A DNA stretch of 64,000 nucleotides from an uncultured Prevotella sp. (GTDB lineage: Bacteria > Bacteroidota > Bacteroidia > Bacteroidales > Bacteroidaceae). The notes below the pieces were generated by a model. That model saw only the letters and a program-made list of their open reading frames with translations. It made no database searches and was not told the DNA's origin. The position numbers were made by a program, and so were the translations under genes. How positions within the stretch are numbered: the stretch's first letter is position 1; every line of letters starts with the position of its first letter. This document shows, one piece after another, positions 27,839 to 38,700 of the stretch. The stretch lies in the NCBI RefSeq assembly GCF_937863835.1, contig NZ_CALMHT010000072.1, forward strand, positions 26,028-90,027. The letters are read 5' to 3'.

Positions 27839-30712
27839 ATGAAGAAATATTTGATCACGATTTTGTTCGCGCTGATGATAGCGGGAACTCATGCGCAAAT
27901 AATGGATGCATTCAAAGGTGTCTTACCTGTAACGGATAAGTCGGATGTCGTCAGTCTGAACGGAACATGGAAATTCATGCTCATACGCGGGCTTGACTAT
28001 AGCCGTTGTGGGGATTTTTATCAAAACAGTTATGATGATAGTTCATGGAATACAATTCATGTCCCTGCCAATTGGGATGCCATAGGACTGACGGAACCTA
28101 AATATGGAAGTCCTGACAGTCTGACGGGATTACATCGCACTACATTTATTGTACCTCGTCAATGGAAAGGACAACATACGTTTCTTAGGTTTGACGGCGT
28201 ATTGTATGGTTATGATGTTTGGGTAAACGGAAAATATGCCGGTAAATGGGAATCCGCTTTCAATACATGCCTGTTTGATGTTACTCGTTTTGTTGACTAT
28301 GATACGGTTAACACTCTTGCCGTCAGGGTATATACGAAATGTAAAGGTTCTGATTTTGATTGTAATGATGACTGGGCACCAGTTGGAATCTTCAGGGATG
28401 TTACGATGTTTCCGATACCTGATCTGCATTTTAGTGATATCACTATACGCACAGACCAACTCGGTCGGAACAGTGCCACGGTATCTTACGATTTGAAAAT
28501 ATCTTCGTTTGATAAACAGAAAATTCGCAATGCAAATGTAGAAGCTTCCATTTTTGATAAAGAAGGTCGAAAGGTGGGGACCTTTAATATTCCTATAAAA
28601 GATACTGTTACAATGCATAAGGAACTGGTATTTACAGATCCGCATTTATGGACAGCCGAAACACCATATCTGTACAATCTGGAACTTACACTGTATAGTG
28701 GCAACAAATCCATACAGAGGGTAACAAAGAAATTCGGTATAAGGAAGACGACCATTGAGGGGAGAGTATTCAAGCTCAATGGCATCGCTTTTAAAATACA
28801 TGGCGTAACATTCCATTCCACAGATCCTATGACAGGTAAAGTAATCAGCGAGGCTTCACTAAAAAAAGACTTAAAAATGATGAAAGCAGCGAACGTAAAC
28901 TATATTCGCACATCTCATTATCCACAGCCTCCAATATTTTATGACTTGTGCGATTCTCTTGGAATGTATGTGATAGATGAAGTTCCTTTCGGATATGGGG
29001 ACAAGAATCTTTCTGATTCTACCTATCAGGATATACTGCTCACACGTGCCAAGGCTACGGTAGAGAGAGACAAGAATCATCCCTGCGTTATCGTCTGGAG
29101 CATAGGTAATGAAAACCCTCTTACTCCGATTTCGGAAGTCACAGGACAATATGTGAAAAAAATAGATCCTTCTCGTCCTATCTGTTATCCGATGGTAGGT
29201 AGCTATTTCGCCAAACGGAATTTTGATATGCCTTCTTTTATCGATATATATTCACCACATTATCCATCTGCTGATAAGATAACACAATATGATAAAAAGA
29301 CGACGAAACCAATAATCTTTACAGAATACAGTCATTCTTTGGGACAATCTTTTGAAGATCACAAACCTCGTTGGGAGGCTATGTATGCAGCTACGGCGGT
29401 AACCGGTGGCAGTGTCTGGGAATGGGTTGACCAAGGAATGCCATTCAAGGCGAAGAGAACGGATTTTTACCAATGGACCGATAGCGTCTGGACTAGTACG
29501 GAAGGCGGATTTATGATGTGTGGAAATAAGGGTACTGATGGCATATTATATGCAGACAGAACACCGTTACCTAATTATTATGAATTGCAGCGTAATTATG
29601 CACAAGCTCAGGTAGTAGATTCTGTTTTCACGATAGCATCTGATAATCGCTCCATACCTATTACGATAAGGAACAGATATGATTTTATCAATTTGAAAAA
29701 TAATATCAGATTCAATTGGTTCTTGACAGCAGATAATGATACAATACAGAATGGCACTTTTACGACCGATTGTATGCCTCACGACCTGGTTACATACAAT
29801 ATAAAATTGAATGCTGACAGAATACCTTCGCAAAAATTGATGATGTTACATGTTGATGTTATAAATCATGATGGACTAAAACTCAATAATCAAGTATTGA
29901 TGATGTCAGGTAACTCTTCTGTGACAGAGCGACTTCTGTCTTCCGGTGTTGGCAGTGCCTCGCCATTTGACTATATACAAAGAGGACCGTTAATGAGAGT
30001 CGGCCGTAAAAGTACCATAGCTGAGGATATAACGACGAAAGGCAAGCGATTGACCAAATATCTGATGGATATAAAATCCAAAGATAAATCTCATTATGTG
30101 TATGAGAATGATTCTATTAAAATAAGTGGTATCGTGAATTGTACTAAGTACAAAAAGACTGTCAAAGTGGACTATAAATTAATACCTGAAAAATCAAAGA
30201 ATCTGTTATTGGAAACGGGTTTGGCATTCCTTTTAGATAAAAATCTGTCGAAAGTACAGTGGATTGGTTATGGTCCTTATGCTTCATATCCTGGTAAGAT
30301 GTGCTCGAACAGTTATGGATTCCATTCTATGCAGGAGGGAGACTTATACTTTGAAGGTAACAGAATGGGGGTAGATGCTGCAATTATTACAGATGACAAT
30401 GGTAACGGTATCATGATAATATGTAAGGATGGAAAAATTAACTTTGAACAGACAGACAAAGGTATTGTATTGACTTATAATTCTTATGTTTCAGGTCTGG
30501 GACCTAAATCGGGTCTTACTCATTATGCTGTTTATGCAGATAAGTTAAAGGAGATATCTGGTTCTTTTTATCTTTGTAAAATAAATAGTATGGATATACT
30601 GAAGTTAAAGGGATTGTTTGTTAACCCACAACAAGTGAAAAAGGTTTTCAATCCGTTCCGTTCTCAGTATGACACATACTTATTGAAATTCAATAATATT
30701 TTGAGTGAATAA
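27839..30712 (+). CDS. GH2-family glycoside hydrolase, beta-galactosidase-like
   Basis: 957 aa; LNGTWKFM, HVPANWD, RFDGVLYGYDVWVNGKYAGK, RTSHYPQPP, IVWSIGNENPL acid/base region, PIIFTEYSHSLG nucleophile region. Confidence 0.9.
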   Translation: MKKYLITILFALMIAGTHAQIMDAFKGVLPVTDKSDVVSLNGTWKFMLIRGLDYSRCGDFYQNSYDDSSWNTIHVPANWDAIGLTEPKYGSPDSLTGLHRTTFIVPRQWKGQHTFLRFDGVLYGYDVWVNGKYAGKWESAFNTCLFDVTRFVDYDTVNTLAVRVYTKCKGSDFDCNDDWAPVGIFRDVTMFPIPDLHFSDITIRTDQLGRNSATVSYDLKISSFDKQKIRNANVEASIFDKEGRKVGTFNIPIKDTVTMHKELVFTDPHLWTAETPYLYNLELTLYSGNKSIQRVTKKFGIRKTTIEGRVFKLNGIAFKIHGVTFHSTDPMTGKVISEASLKKDLKMMKAANVNYIRTSHYPQPPIFYDLCDSLGMYVIDEVPFGYGDKNLSDSTYQDILLTRAKATVERDKNHPCVIVWSIGNENPLTPISEVTGQYVKKIDPSRPICYPMVGSYFAKRNFDMPSFIDIYSPHYPSADKITQYDKKTTKPIIFTEYSHSLGQSFEDHKPRWEAMYAATAVTGGSVWEWVDQGMPFKAKRTDFYQWTDSVWTSTEGGFMMCGNKGTDGILYADRTPLPNYYELQRNYAQAQVVDSVFTIASDNRSIPITIRNRYDFINLKNNIRFNWFLTADNDTIQNGTFTTDCMPHDLVTYNIKLNADRIPSQKLMMLHVDVINHDGLKLNNQVLMMSGNSSVTERLLSSGVGSASPFDYIQRGPLMRVGRKSTIAEDITTKGKRLTKYLMDIKSKDKSHYVYENDSIKISGIVNCTKYKKTVKVDYKLIPEKSKNLLLETGLAFLLDKNLSKVQWIGYGPYASYPGKMCSNSYGFHSMQEGDLYFEGNRMGVDAAIITDDNGNGIMIICKDGKINFEQTDKGIVLTYNSYVSGLGPKSGLTHYAVYADKLKEISGSFYLCKINSMDILKLKGLFVNPQQVKKVFNPFRSQYDTYLLKFNNILSE

Positions 30713-30723
30713 GACATATTGAC

Positions 30724-30823
30724 TTCACCGTCGCGCGGGGGAATTTTCCTTGAAGGGAAATTTTTTATTCTTCAAGGGAATTTTATTTCCCTTGAGCGCA
30801 ATTTTTCTCGCACGACGGTGGAA
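30724..30823. repeat. Compound palindromic repeat between convergent genes
   Basis: Outer arms TTCACCGTCGCGCG and CGCACGACGGTGGAA; inner perfect hairpin CAAGGGAA-TTTTAT-TTCCCTTG at 30773-30794 plus a further CTTGAAGGGAA copy. Confidence 0.75.
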
Positions 30824-30829
30824 TTTTTT

Positions 30830-32419
30830 TTATTGTTTTATCAGTGTAAAACAGTCTATATCAGGCGCGAAGCAATAAGGACTGCCCATTTCTATCGTAT
30901 TATCACCTTTGACCAATTTTACATTCAGCGTAACAGATGCAATGCCTTTGTTATAGGGAAGAGTATCGAACTTGAAAATACGACCGTTTACAGAAACGGT
31001 CAGTTTTCGACCTTCTTTAGGTACATAATGGATGGTCATCATATAGTTACCGCCATCTATGCTGTACACATTGTCCCATTTGGCGATATTGTCTTTCTCA
31101 CCACCCAGGTTTATTACCCCCATACCACCGGATGCACCTTCGATAGGTGCGTATAGAACAGGTCTTTTTTTCTTACTGATATCATTATAGCAAGGCAGAT
31201 AAGCATTCTCTGCTTCGTATATAACCGGTTCTATGAGATATTCACCTTCTGCCTTCAATATCATTACACTTCTTGCCGGTAAGTCGGTAACGAGATTTTT
31301 CTTTATCGTTTTCAGATTCTTATGATGTATAAGGTCGCGCAATTTGATTTTGCCTCCTAAGCCGATTCTGTCAGTAGGGACAGAAAAATGACAGATTGTG
31401 TCAGAAGGATTGTAAAGGGCTATAGCGCGGATGGATCCGTGCCGATGAATGATATCTTTAGCCAATACATATCCATTTCCTACATGTTGTACGACATTGG
31501 CTTGCAATCCCAACGTGTCCTGATCGATGGCTATGAGTTCATTGTTCTTTAGCAGGGTAAGCGACGATGGTGAAATGCTTGTCAGGTCGCAACCGATGAG
31601 TAGGGGAGAACTCATGATGCACCACATTCCGAAATGCACTTCTTCTTCGTTCTGACTCAGACCGCGACCAATCTCAAGCATATCCATATCATTATAATGC
31701 CCGTCTTTGGCATAAGCGGAAAGATATAGGTTCTTATCAATGATATATTTTACAGAACTCCATTTGTTGCTTATATCTGAACTGATTCTCCATGAACTGG
31801 CGATGTCTTTAGCCCATGTTCCGGGGAAAGCCCAACGACAGATGTTAATCTGCACACCATTGCATCCTACCTTATTGATAACATTCCTTATTTCGGTATA
31901 TCTGCGCTGCTCATCCAGTTCTAGTTCTTGACCGGCTCCGCAATAGTCTATCTTGATAAAGTCGAACCCCCAGTCTTTGAAATACAATATGGCATCCTGC
32001 TCCTCATGACCATATAGTCCGGAACCTACACCGTTTTTATCCTTATCCCAAATAGAGCCGCACGTATTGCTTCCCGCATCTGAATAGATGCCAGCTTTGA
32101 GTCCGAGACGATGTATGTAATCAGCTACCGGTTTCATTCCGTCAGGAAAACGTTGCGGATGTGAATGCATGATACCAAGACTGTCGCGCCAACCGAAAAA
32201 ACCGTCATCAATATTGATGTATTTATATCCAAAATCCTTCAGTCCTGTATTGATGATGACATCAGCCTGCTTTCTGATTAAAGAGTCACTGATGTTTACC
32301 CTATAGGTGTTCCATGAACTCCATCCCATGATGGGGTGATTGGTTACGGAATACATAACAGTGGAAACGTATAATCCAGGTGTAAACAGCATCAGCAAAA
32401 AAAATCGTTTTACATTCAT
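30830..32419 (-). CDS. GH27-family alpha-galactosidase with C-terminal accessory beta-sandwich region
   Basis: PIMGWSSWNTYRVNISDSLIRKQADVIINTGLKDFGYKYINIDDGFFG, FIKIDYCGAG, CDLTSISPSSLTLLKNNELIAIDQD. Start at MNVKRFFL preferred over the track start. Confidence 0.92.
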   Translation of the reverse strand: MNVKRFFLLMLFTPGLYVSTVMYSVTNHPIMGWSSWNTYRVNISDSLIRKQADVIINTGLKDFGYKYINIDDGFFGWRDSLGIMHSHPQRFPDGMKPVADYIHRLGLKAGIYSDAGSNTCGSIWDKDKNGVGSGLYGHEEQDAILYFKDWGFDFIKIDYCGAGQELELDEQRRYTEIRNVINKVGCNGVQINICRWAFPGTWAKDIASSWRISSDISNKWSSVKYIIDKNLYLSAYAKDGHYNDMDMLEIGRGLSQNEEEVHFGMWCIMSSPLLIGCDLTSISPSSLTLLKNNELIAIDQDTLGLQANVVQHVGNGYVLAKDIIHRHGSIRAIALYNPSDTICHFSVPTDRIGLGGKIKLRDLIHHKNLKTIKKNLVTDLPARSVMILKAEGEYLIEPVIYEAENAYLPCYNDISKKKRPVLYAPIEGASGGMGVINLGGEKDNIAKWDNVYSIDGGNYMMTIHYVPKEGRKLTVSVNGRIFKFDTLPYNKGIASVTLNVKLVKGDNTIEMGSPYCFAPDIDCFTLIKQ

Positions 32420-32644
32420 GTCAGTAGTATTTATGTGTAGTAAGTATGTCAATCAATAGATTTTATAGATATTCTTTTCAGTGACAAATATAATCATAAA
32501 AAGTATAGCGTTTTCATGAAAGTAGGAAAATATCGTTTTCATAGTGCAAATTTAGCTCCTTATATATATTCAGATTAGCATTTTTATACAAGGATTTGTA
32601 TTTTCGTTCGAAAAAAGGTTGTGCATTCATCTAATACAAAAGTT

Positions 32645-32700
32645 GACCTTGCCAATAGACTATCAGTTTTGTAAAGTGATGTAAGTCCACTAGCAAGGTC
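32645..32700 (-). terminator. Long imperfect hairpin downstream of GH2 (32723-35602, minus strand)
   Basis: Minus strand GACCTTGCTAGTGGAC ... GTCTATTGGCAAGGTC gives a 16 bp stem with G-U pairs and a 24 nt loop, then AACTTTT. Confidence 0.4.
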
Positions 32701-32722
32701 TGTAATTCGTATGCTATGTTAT

Positions 32723-35602
32723 TTATTTGTTCGTTTTGCAGATAAACTGTGTCTCTGTTATTCTCAGATTATAGTTTCCTTTGTGAATCTTGTCATTGTT
32801 ATGCGAATCAACTTCTGTGATTGTCCCGAATGCATCGCCTGTTGTCGATGACCCCGACATCTTGATGGTGAATTTCCTAGCCTTTATTCCTTTGACAGGA
32901 ATATGGATGTAACCTAATGATTTAGGTGTAAATCCTTCCCAAATTTTTCTCCCTTCAGCCAAAACCGTTATGGGATAACTACGATAACGGAAGTCTACCA
33001 TTTTCAGACATATATTATCAATACAATTTTCTTCTGCCAATGTGTATGTTACCCATGCGTTCTCTATTTCCCCGTCACTGTTCCAACTGGAGAGCTCGTT
33101 TCCGTCATAAACATTGCTTGCAGTTTCTTGATTACTTCCAGCTTCTACCGACGCGATGGGAACATCCCTTCCACTTTGTATGAATGAAGGTGTATTAGGA
33201 GTTTCACCTTTATCAAGAATGCATTTTAATCCGTCGGCAGGGAAAGAACGACTAAGTCCGTCAATTGTTTTTACCGCAATTGTGTGTAAGGAGATAGACT
33301 CTTTTTGAAGTCCTTCGGCTGTTGCCGATAGCATGATATTACCGGCTTTTTTTGTGGAGCGCAACATCACTCTGTTGATACCGGATTCCACTGGTAGGGT
33401 GTCGCATAAGACATGATTCCATTTCCCTTGCGCTATACCACCGCGCCATTCTGCGTTACCCTTCAACGAAAACTTGATAAGACGATTGTCTAACGGACAG
33501 CGATATCCATTTTTATCGACTACCTCTACTTGTATAAGAGCAACATCGGCACCATCAGCTTTCCATCCAGTGGGGTTCTCTATCTTTGTTAGTTTCAGAT
33601 GATCAGGCTCACCTGCTGTGTGTAATGTGTATTGAGATACTTCGTCTCCGTTCGCATTATAACTGATAGCTGTCAATTCTCCACTCTCATAATTGACATT
33701 ATCAAATTCGTATAAGAATTTATATTGATGGATAGGTTTCTTGTATACTTGTATGCCGTTAAGAAACAGTTGGACGCTGTCGCTATTGGATACAACATAC
33801 ACTTTAGGTATAGTTTCACCTCTTTTGTAATTCCAATGTCCACAAATGTAAGTATGGGGTTTCAAATCATCAACCCATCCATCCCACATCACTTGATGAG
33901 CGAAAAATGCGTCTTTCTCTATTCTCATAGGGTCTACAACTCCACTTACCCTGTAGTTTTCAGCACTGCGGCCGTAAGTTTGCGTATCGCTGAATACAAT
34001 TTTCACACCGCCAGAGTTAACCTTAGTACCTGTACCAGGACGTTCCATCCAATAGTCGTACCAACGACGGATCAGTTCTACAGAGAATTCATCAGAATTA
34101 TGGTTGTAACTATCTGCTGGCTGACCTTTGTGAAGAGGACCGTCACCTTCTTTGTGATAAGGATAACTCCATGAATTCCAGTATTTCCTCAGTCCTTCGT
34201 CGCGGCAGTATTCCATCATCCACATCGGCTTCGTTTCGCTCTTGTTAATATATAACATTTCTCCACCATATTCGCTTTCCGGTATATCCAGCATCTCACG
34301 GCATCCTATGGCGCGTCCACCGTTAGGATCATACATATCCCTAATAGTTTTCATCTCTACCATGTGCTCCTTGGTAATGCTTTCGTTACCGCTTTCAATA
34401 AATATCACACTGGGATTATTCCTGTTATATATAATAGCGTCACGCATGAGGGCTACACGCTGATTCCATCGCTCCCCCTTGACGTCGCCTTCTCCGTCAC
34501 CGGCAGGCATCGCTTCTATCAGTCCTACGCGGTCGCAACTTTCGACATCTTGTTTCCATGGGGTGACATGCATCCATCTTACCACATTGCCACCACTTTT
34601 AACTTCCAAATTGTTTGAATAGTCACTCAGCCATGCTGGTGCAGACATCCCTATTCCCGGCCATTCGTTACTGGTGCGCTGAGCATAACCGTGAACCATC
34701 ATTACTCGGTCGTTCAGATAAAACATTCCATCAGAGAAGGCTGTTTTACGAAATCCTGTTACGGTCGTAACTGTGTCGTTGTTTATTATCGTTTTCACTC
34801 GATATAGATAACCATATCCCCAACTCCAAAAGTGTAGTCCGCCCATTGGCTTTTGGGTCTTCAATGTTACAGTCGAACCAGCTTTAATCATATAGTTGTT
34901 GTCTCCAAACCTCGCAATCTGTCTACCGTCATATTCTTCTATAATAACCGTATATTTAACATTCAGGTCTTTGCCGGATGTGTTTTTTATCTGACTTTCG
35001 GCATGCACTGTGGCTTTGTGTCCTTTGATGTCGTAATCGGTACCATACACATACACTCCTGTTGTTCCTAGATTGCTAAATAGAGGAAGTGTCTGATGAA
35101 TTGGCGGACATACATGCAACCATACGTTTTTAGGTAAACCACCGTAATTGGCATTGAATGCATTATTGTTCCATTGGTATGCCGAACCTGTTTCAATTGA
35201 TTTGTATTTCCAGTTGTTGTCTGTGCGGACTTCCAATAGGTTATCCCCCTTTTTTATATAAGGAGTAAGTTCAAATCCGAAAGCCATTACACCATTTTCA
35301 CTGATTCCCAGACGATGTCCGTTCAGCCATACTTCTGCAGCTTGTCTTGCGCCTTCGAATTCTATATATACCACTTGGCCATAGGCTGCTTTCGGCAACT
35401 TGAATTTTTTACGATACCAGACAATGGAGTCTGACATCTCATTTATTCTTACTTTGAACGATTCATCTTCGTTCCATGCATGTGGTAAGGTTACTTCCTT
35501 CTTGTTGTCAATAACCCATCCGCTGTTGAAATTGAAAGTAGTTCGCGCTTTTATTCCTATAACAGCAAAAAGGAATAGTGCAGCTAAAAGTGTTCTTTTC
35601 AT
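32723..35602 (-). CDS. GH2-family glycoside hydrolase, divergent
   Basis: 959 aa; signal peptide, FEGARQAAEVWLNGHRLG, MVHGYAQRTSNEWPG, VIFIESGNESI, KPMWMMEYCRDEG. Confidence 0.85.
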   Translation of the reverse strand: MKRTLLAALFLFAVIGIKARTTFNFNSGWVIDNKKEVTLPHAWNEDESFKVRINEMSDSIVWYRKKFKLPKAAYGQVVYIEFEGARQAAEVWLNGHRLGISENGVMAFGFELTPYIKKGDNLLEVRTDNNWKYKSIETGSAYQWNNNAFNANYGGLPKNVWLHVCPPIHQTLPLFSNLGTTGVYVYGTDYDIKGHKATVHAESQIKNTSGKDLNVKYTVIIEEYDGRQIARFGDNNYMIKAGSTVTLKTQKPMGGLHFWSWGYGYLYRVKTIINNDTVTTVTGFRKTAFSDGMFYLNDRVMMVHGYAQRTSNEWPGIGMSAPAWLSDYSNNLEVKSGGNVVRWMHVTPWKQDVESCDRVGLIEAMPAGDGEGDVKGERWNQRVALMRDAIIYNRNNPSVIFIESGNESITKEHMVEMKTIRDMYDPNGGRAIGCREMLDIPESEYGGEMLYINKSETKPMWMMEYCRDEGLRKYWNSWSYPYHKEGDGPLHKGQPADSYNHNSDEFSVELIRRWYDYWMERPGTGTKVNSGGVKIVFSDTQTYGRSAENYRVSGVVDPMRIEKDAFFAHQVMWDGWVDDLKPHTYICGHWNYKRGETIPKVYVVSNSDSVQLFLNGIQVYKKPIHQYKFLYEFDNVNYESGELTAISYNANGDEVSQYTLHTAGEPDHLKLTKIENPTGWKADGADVALIQVEVVDKNGYRCPLDNRLIKFSLKGNAEWRGGIAQGKWNHVLCDTLPVESGINRVMLRSTKKAGNIMLSATAEGLQKESISLHTIAVKTIDGLSRSFPADGLKCILDKGETPNTPSFIQSGRDVPIASVEAGSNQETASNVYDGNELSSWNSDGEIENAWVTYTLAEENCIDNICLKMVDFRYRSYPITVLAEGRKIWEGFTPKSLGYIHIPVKGIKARKFTIKMSGSSTTGDAFGTITEVDSHNNDKIHKGNYNLRITETQFICKTNK

Positions 35603-35790
35603 ATTGTACGTTTATTAAACTGTGCAAAATTACATCTTTTGATTTATTATAATGGGTGGAAAATCGGTCTGCGGGGATGGGTAAATTCGGCTTTTTTATG
35701 AAAAAGACAGGTTAGGATAGACATTTTGGGCGTTTTTGTTTCCTACGAAAAGATTTTATACCTATCTTTGTTTTCAAACTTTTATACGAA

Positions 35791-38700
35791 ATGAGAAGAC
35801 TTGTAGCGCAATCATATTTAGTATTATTTTTATTGATGATATTTGTCGTCCCTGTCAATGCTTATCAGTTCGAACATCTGGGAATGGAAGATGGACTCTC
35901 TAATGGTTATGTCACCTCCATCGCCCAGGATGACAGAGGACAGATTTGGGTGGCAACAGTCATGGGATTGAATAGATTTGATGGACATACTTTTACCAGT
36001 TTTAATACTGATAATTCCAATATACCTGAAAATTATATATTAAATATCTGTCCAGACAAGACGGGACGCCTATGGATGTGTACGGAGAAGGGACTATTGT
36101 GTTATTATGATAATAAGACCATGAAGATTGTTATACCCAAGTGGCAGTTTGGACTAGGCGGGAAACCGTCTTTCATTAAGATATCCCCTGCATCTGATGG
36201 TGGATTGTGGTTTTTACGAACATCAGATTCTCCTGTCCATTATGATTTGCGAACGGGGGCGTTTAAATCTCTGTCTATTGAAAATAAGAAGGTATTCAAA
36301 GGATTTAAACAAAGTATTTTGGATGATGGAAAGGGACATTTGTGGATTGGATATGGAAAGTTGGGAGGACTTTGTGTCGTAAATATTAAATCAGGCCGTG
36401 TCCTGAGATATCGTCATAACAAGTTGGAAGCGGGTAGTCTGCCTGGTGACAATGTCTATACAATATTCAAAGATAAATCGGGTAATATATGGTTGGGAAC
36501 AAATCACGGTCTTGCGCTTTTTTTAAGCGGATCCCAACGCTTTATGACATACATACATCATGAAACAATGCCATTCTCGATTATGTCCGATCATATTTTC
36601 AGTATATCACAGTCTGCTGACGGCAAACTCTGGATAGGCTCTGATATAGGTGGCGTAAGTGTACTGGATATGCGCAACGGGGTGTGGCGAAATCCGCAAA
36701 AGGCCATTTTTAATAATATAACAGCGGGCATAGGTAACAAATGTTTATCTTCCCGTAATATCCATAGATTGTTTATAGATAACTTTGGTAATACATGGGT
36801 CGGCAATTTTGGCACAGGTCTTGATGTCATCAGACATCAGATGAGTCCTTTTGATTATCTTGGTACACAAGGAAATAGGTCTGGCGCACAAATGAAAGGT
36901 GATATTTGGAGTTTGTGCAGAGATGCAAATAATAATGTATGGGTGGGCGGTGAGAATGTCATATCCATGTTTTCTTTTGACCGTTTAAAACAGACTATAG
37001 ATTTGTCGAATTATCTTTCTCGTAGTTTTGCACAGGTGAGGACTTTATTGGATGATGGGGAAGGAAATTTATGGATAGGACTATATGACGACGGACTGCT
37101 GAAGATGAATCTGCCGACACATAAAATATCTCGTATGGGAATGCCGAAGTCCAATCTTGATGTCAATTGTATTAGTAAAGACAGGCGAGGCGTGATATGG
37201 ATAGGACATGAATATGGCATCATATCGTATCGTCAAGGTAGACAGAATAAAGAGGTTTATATAAATAAAATATTAGGTAATACAGCCGTATTTGGAATTC
37301 AATGCGACAAGACCGACAGACTATGGGTCGCAACATTGCAGAATGGTATATATATATTCGATAAGAATGGTACAATTCTGGAACACAAAACTGCCGGTAG
37401 AGGTCTCTCGGACAATAAAATATTCAATTTAAGTCAAGACAGATATGGTAGGATGTGGGCTTGTACCGACAAGGGACTCGATTGTTTTAGAAATTTGCAT
37501 CGGATACATGTCTATAATCTCAGGAATTCGCTAAGTAGCAACCATGTCTATGGGATTCAGGAAGACATGAACGGCGTGATGTGGGTGAGCACAGCAGATG
37601 GTATTTCGTCAGTTGATATACGTAAAGGTAAAGTCGTGAATTATGATCGGCGTTATGGCATACCGCAGAGCAGTTATGTAGATGGTAACGTAAAGTCGTG
37701 TATCACATCGGATGGAAAAATATATTTCGGATTGCGTGACGCCGTTGTTAGTTTCAACCCTGATATTGTGTTAGGTGTGAAGAATAATATTTCACCTTTC
37801 TTTATTACAGATTGTCGTATAATGAATCTGAAAGATGGAGAATATAGTATCATACCAAATATGGAAATAGGTGACAGTCCAGTTATAAAATTGGATTACA
37901 ATGAAAATACTATTAAGATTTCATTTAATATGTCAGACTTTTCGCAGAAGAATGGAGTTGAATATGCATATAAGATGGAAGGGTTGGGCGACTTATGGAC
38001 AAATATACATAATGAGAACAGTGTCGTTTTCCGCAACCTTCGATTTGGTGAATATACATTATATGTGAGGGCTCGGTTGAATGGTCAGTCTTGGAATAAT
38101 GTCAGAACGACATCTGTTCGCATAATTGTTTCTCCTCCATGGTGGTATGCCTGGTATTCTTGGCTGTTGTATGTAGTCGTTGTTATATTTGTTGTTTATT
38201 TTGTTTTTAAATTTTATCTTAAGAAAGTTCGATTGGAGGATTCTCTGCAGAAGGAAATAGATGAAAATCGTATACGACAGCAGCTTCATGAGGAAAAAAT
38301 GAACTTTTACACAAATATCGCCCATGAACTACGTACACCGCTTACGCTTATTCTAGGTCCTCTGGAAGACATCAAAGATGATTCGGAAATTGGTGGTAAG
38401 TTACAACGCAAAATAAAGTTGATTTACAACAGTGCCCTACGCTTGTCGACTCTTATTAATCAATTGATGGAATTCAGAAAATCAGAAACACATAACAGGC
38501 AGATAACCGTGCGTCGGGGAAATCTTTCTAGACTGGTAACAGATGTCGTTTCACATTATTCGGACATGAATAATAATGAAAATGTGAACGTAATTCTGAA
38601 GATAGAAGATGATTATGCCGTTTGTCTTTTTGATCCGGAGGTCGTTACTATTATTTTAGATAATCTGATATCTAATGCGTTAAAATATACCCCATACGGG

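Noticed and set aside
30719-31156. Plus-strand 145 aa ORF starting in the palindromic repeat
   Set aside because: Antisense to GH27 and begins in repeat sequence; no coding signature.
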